Below, one piece after another: positions 63,825 through 64,000 of a stretch of 64,000 nucleotides of DNA (positions are counted from its first letter, which is position 1; every line of letters begins with the position of its first letter). A program made the position numbers and the translations under genes. Under the pieces are notes generated by a model that was not told where the DNA came from, searched no databases, and saw nothing but the letters and a program-made list of their open reading frames with translations. Source of the DNA: Akkermansia sp. N21116 (GTDB lineage Bacteria > Verrucomicrobiota > Verrucomicrobiia > Verrucomicrobiales > Akkermansiaceae). The stretch covers positions 2,914,001 to 2,978,000 of the forward strand of contig NZ_CP139035.1 in assembly GCF_029854705.2 (NCBI RefSeq), read 5' to 3'.

Positions 63825-64000
63825 CTATAACCCGAGGGAATGGAGAATCGTGCGGCGCTTCAAAGCCAGTTCACGCCATTCATGGATCAGGCCCGATCCC
63901 CGTACGACTCCGCATCCGGCAGTCAGGGCAATATGATCGCCCTCCCAATGGAGGGAACGGATGGCCACCAGCAGGATCGCCTTGCCGTCCACGGAAATGC
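63825..64000 (-). CDS. Chorismate-binding enzyme, 3' end (partial)
   Basis: The frame ends at a TAG (63827-63825) and reads AGCGVVRGSGLIHEWRELAL, then KRRTILHSLGL. This is the C-terminal end of the chorismate-utilising family (isochorismate synthase MenF/EntC, PabB, TrpE), whose conserved end is AGxGIVxxSxPxxEwxExxxK. A MenF-type isochorismate synthase for menaquinone is the likely identity in an anaerobe, but the fragment is too short to decide. The gene runs off the window. Confidence 0.8.
   Translation of the reverse strand, partial: ISVDGKAILLVAIRSLHWEGDHIALTAGCGVVRGSGLIHEWRELALKRRTILHSLGL

Overview
The window looks like chromosome of an Akkermansia-type member of the Verrucomicrobiota. 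The evidence is the mix of secreted mucin-glycan enzymes (a GH89 alpha-N-acetylglucosaminidase and a GH31 enzyme), a very large autotransporter with an Akkermansia-style C-terminal barrel, many signal-peptide proteins and lipoproteins of unknown function, LemA paralogs, and a moderately GC-rich dense gene layout. The genus is an inference from gene content; no rRNA or tRNA is visible. I see no insertion sequence, integrase, phage gene or CRISPR array.

Layout. 1-1718: class I fumarase (minus) with its terminator. 1874-12756: a long plus-strand run starting with pgsA and continuing with an exported protein, an ECF sigma factor, a Ser/Thr kinase whose extracytoplasmic part carries transglutaminase-like and discoidin-like regions, an exported thioredoxin-like protein, an AmgK-like sugar kinase, a CHASE2-like membrane protein and a low-molecular-weight phosphotyrosine phosphatase. 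This reads as an envelope signalling locus and is the best candidate here for an undescribed system. 12868-18114: a secreted coiled protein, a membrane-anchored EEP-fold phosphodiesterase (minus) and GH89. 18201-28710: a 3154-residue autotransporter and, just upstream, a Tat-exported metallophosphoesterase. 28969-31058: two overlapping paralogs resembling the U32/UbiU TIM barrel, one of which has lost the cysteine motif. 31077-35897: a tripartite efflux operon (fusion protein, ABC ATPase, ABC permease, TolC-like lipoprotein) preceded by a small lipoprotein with its own promoter.

36041-39278: iron uptake unit DtxR-FeoA-FeoB, with a DtxR-box-like palindrome inside the feoA promoter. 39324-41799: GIDE-LemA fusion, LemA and DUF4870 protein. 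41914-45504: HAD phosphatase, OmpA-like protein and a serine-less alpha/beta hydrolase. 45646-51258: a small anchored protein, pdxA, a beta-CASP nuclease, a secreted Cys-rich protein, an LptF/G permease and a HAD phosphatase. 51427-55197: sucA-sucB (2-oxoglutarate dehydrogenase E1 and a short E2). 55217-58605: DUF4328 protein, a three-domain lipid-modifying membrane fusion (ICMT-like, PAP2-like, Lgt-like) and a CrtC/lipocalin-like partner. 58619-59930: an ankyrin-repeat gene surrounded by decayed coding relics and a duplicated short element, the only clearly degenerating zone in the window. 60065-64000: GH31, GNAT acetyltransferase, a lipoprotein and the 3' end of a chorismate-binding enzyme.

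Central metabolism genes (fumarase, sucAB, pdxA, pgsA) are interleaved with envelope and host-glycan functions. Genes in the same run often overlap by ATGA or by a few bases. Many internal starts have no clear Shine-Dalgarno, so several start choices rest on domain alignment or signal peptides rather than on ribosome binding sites.
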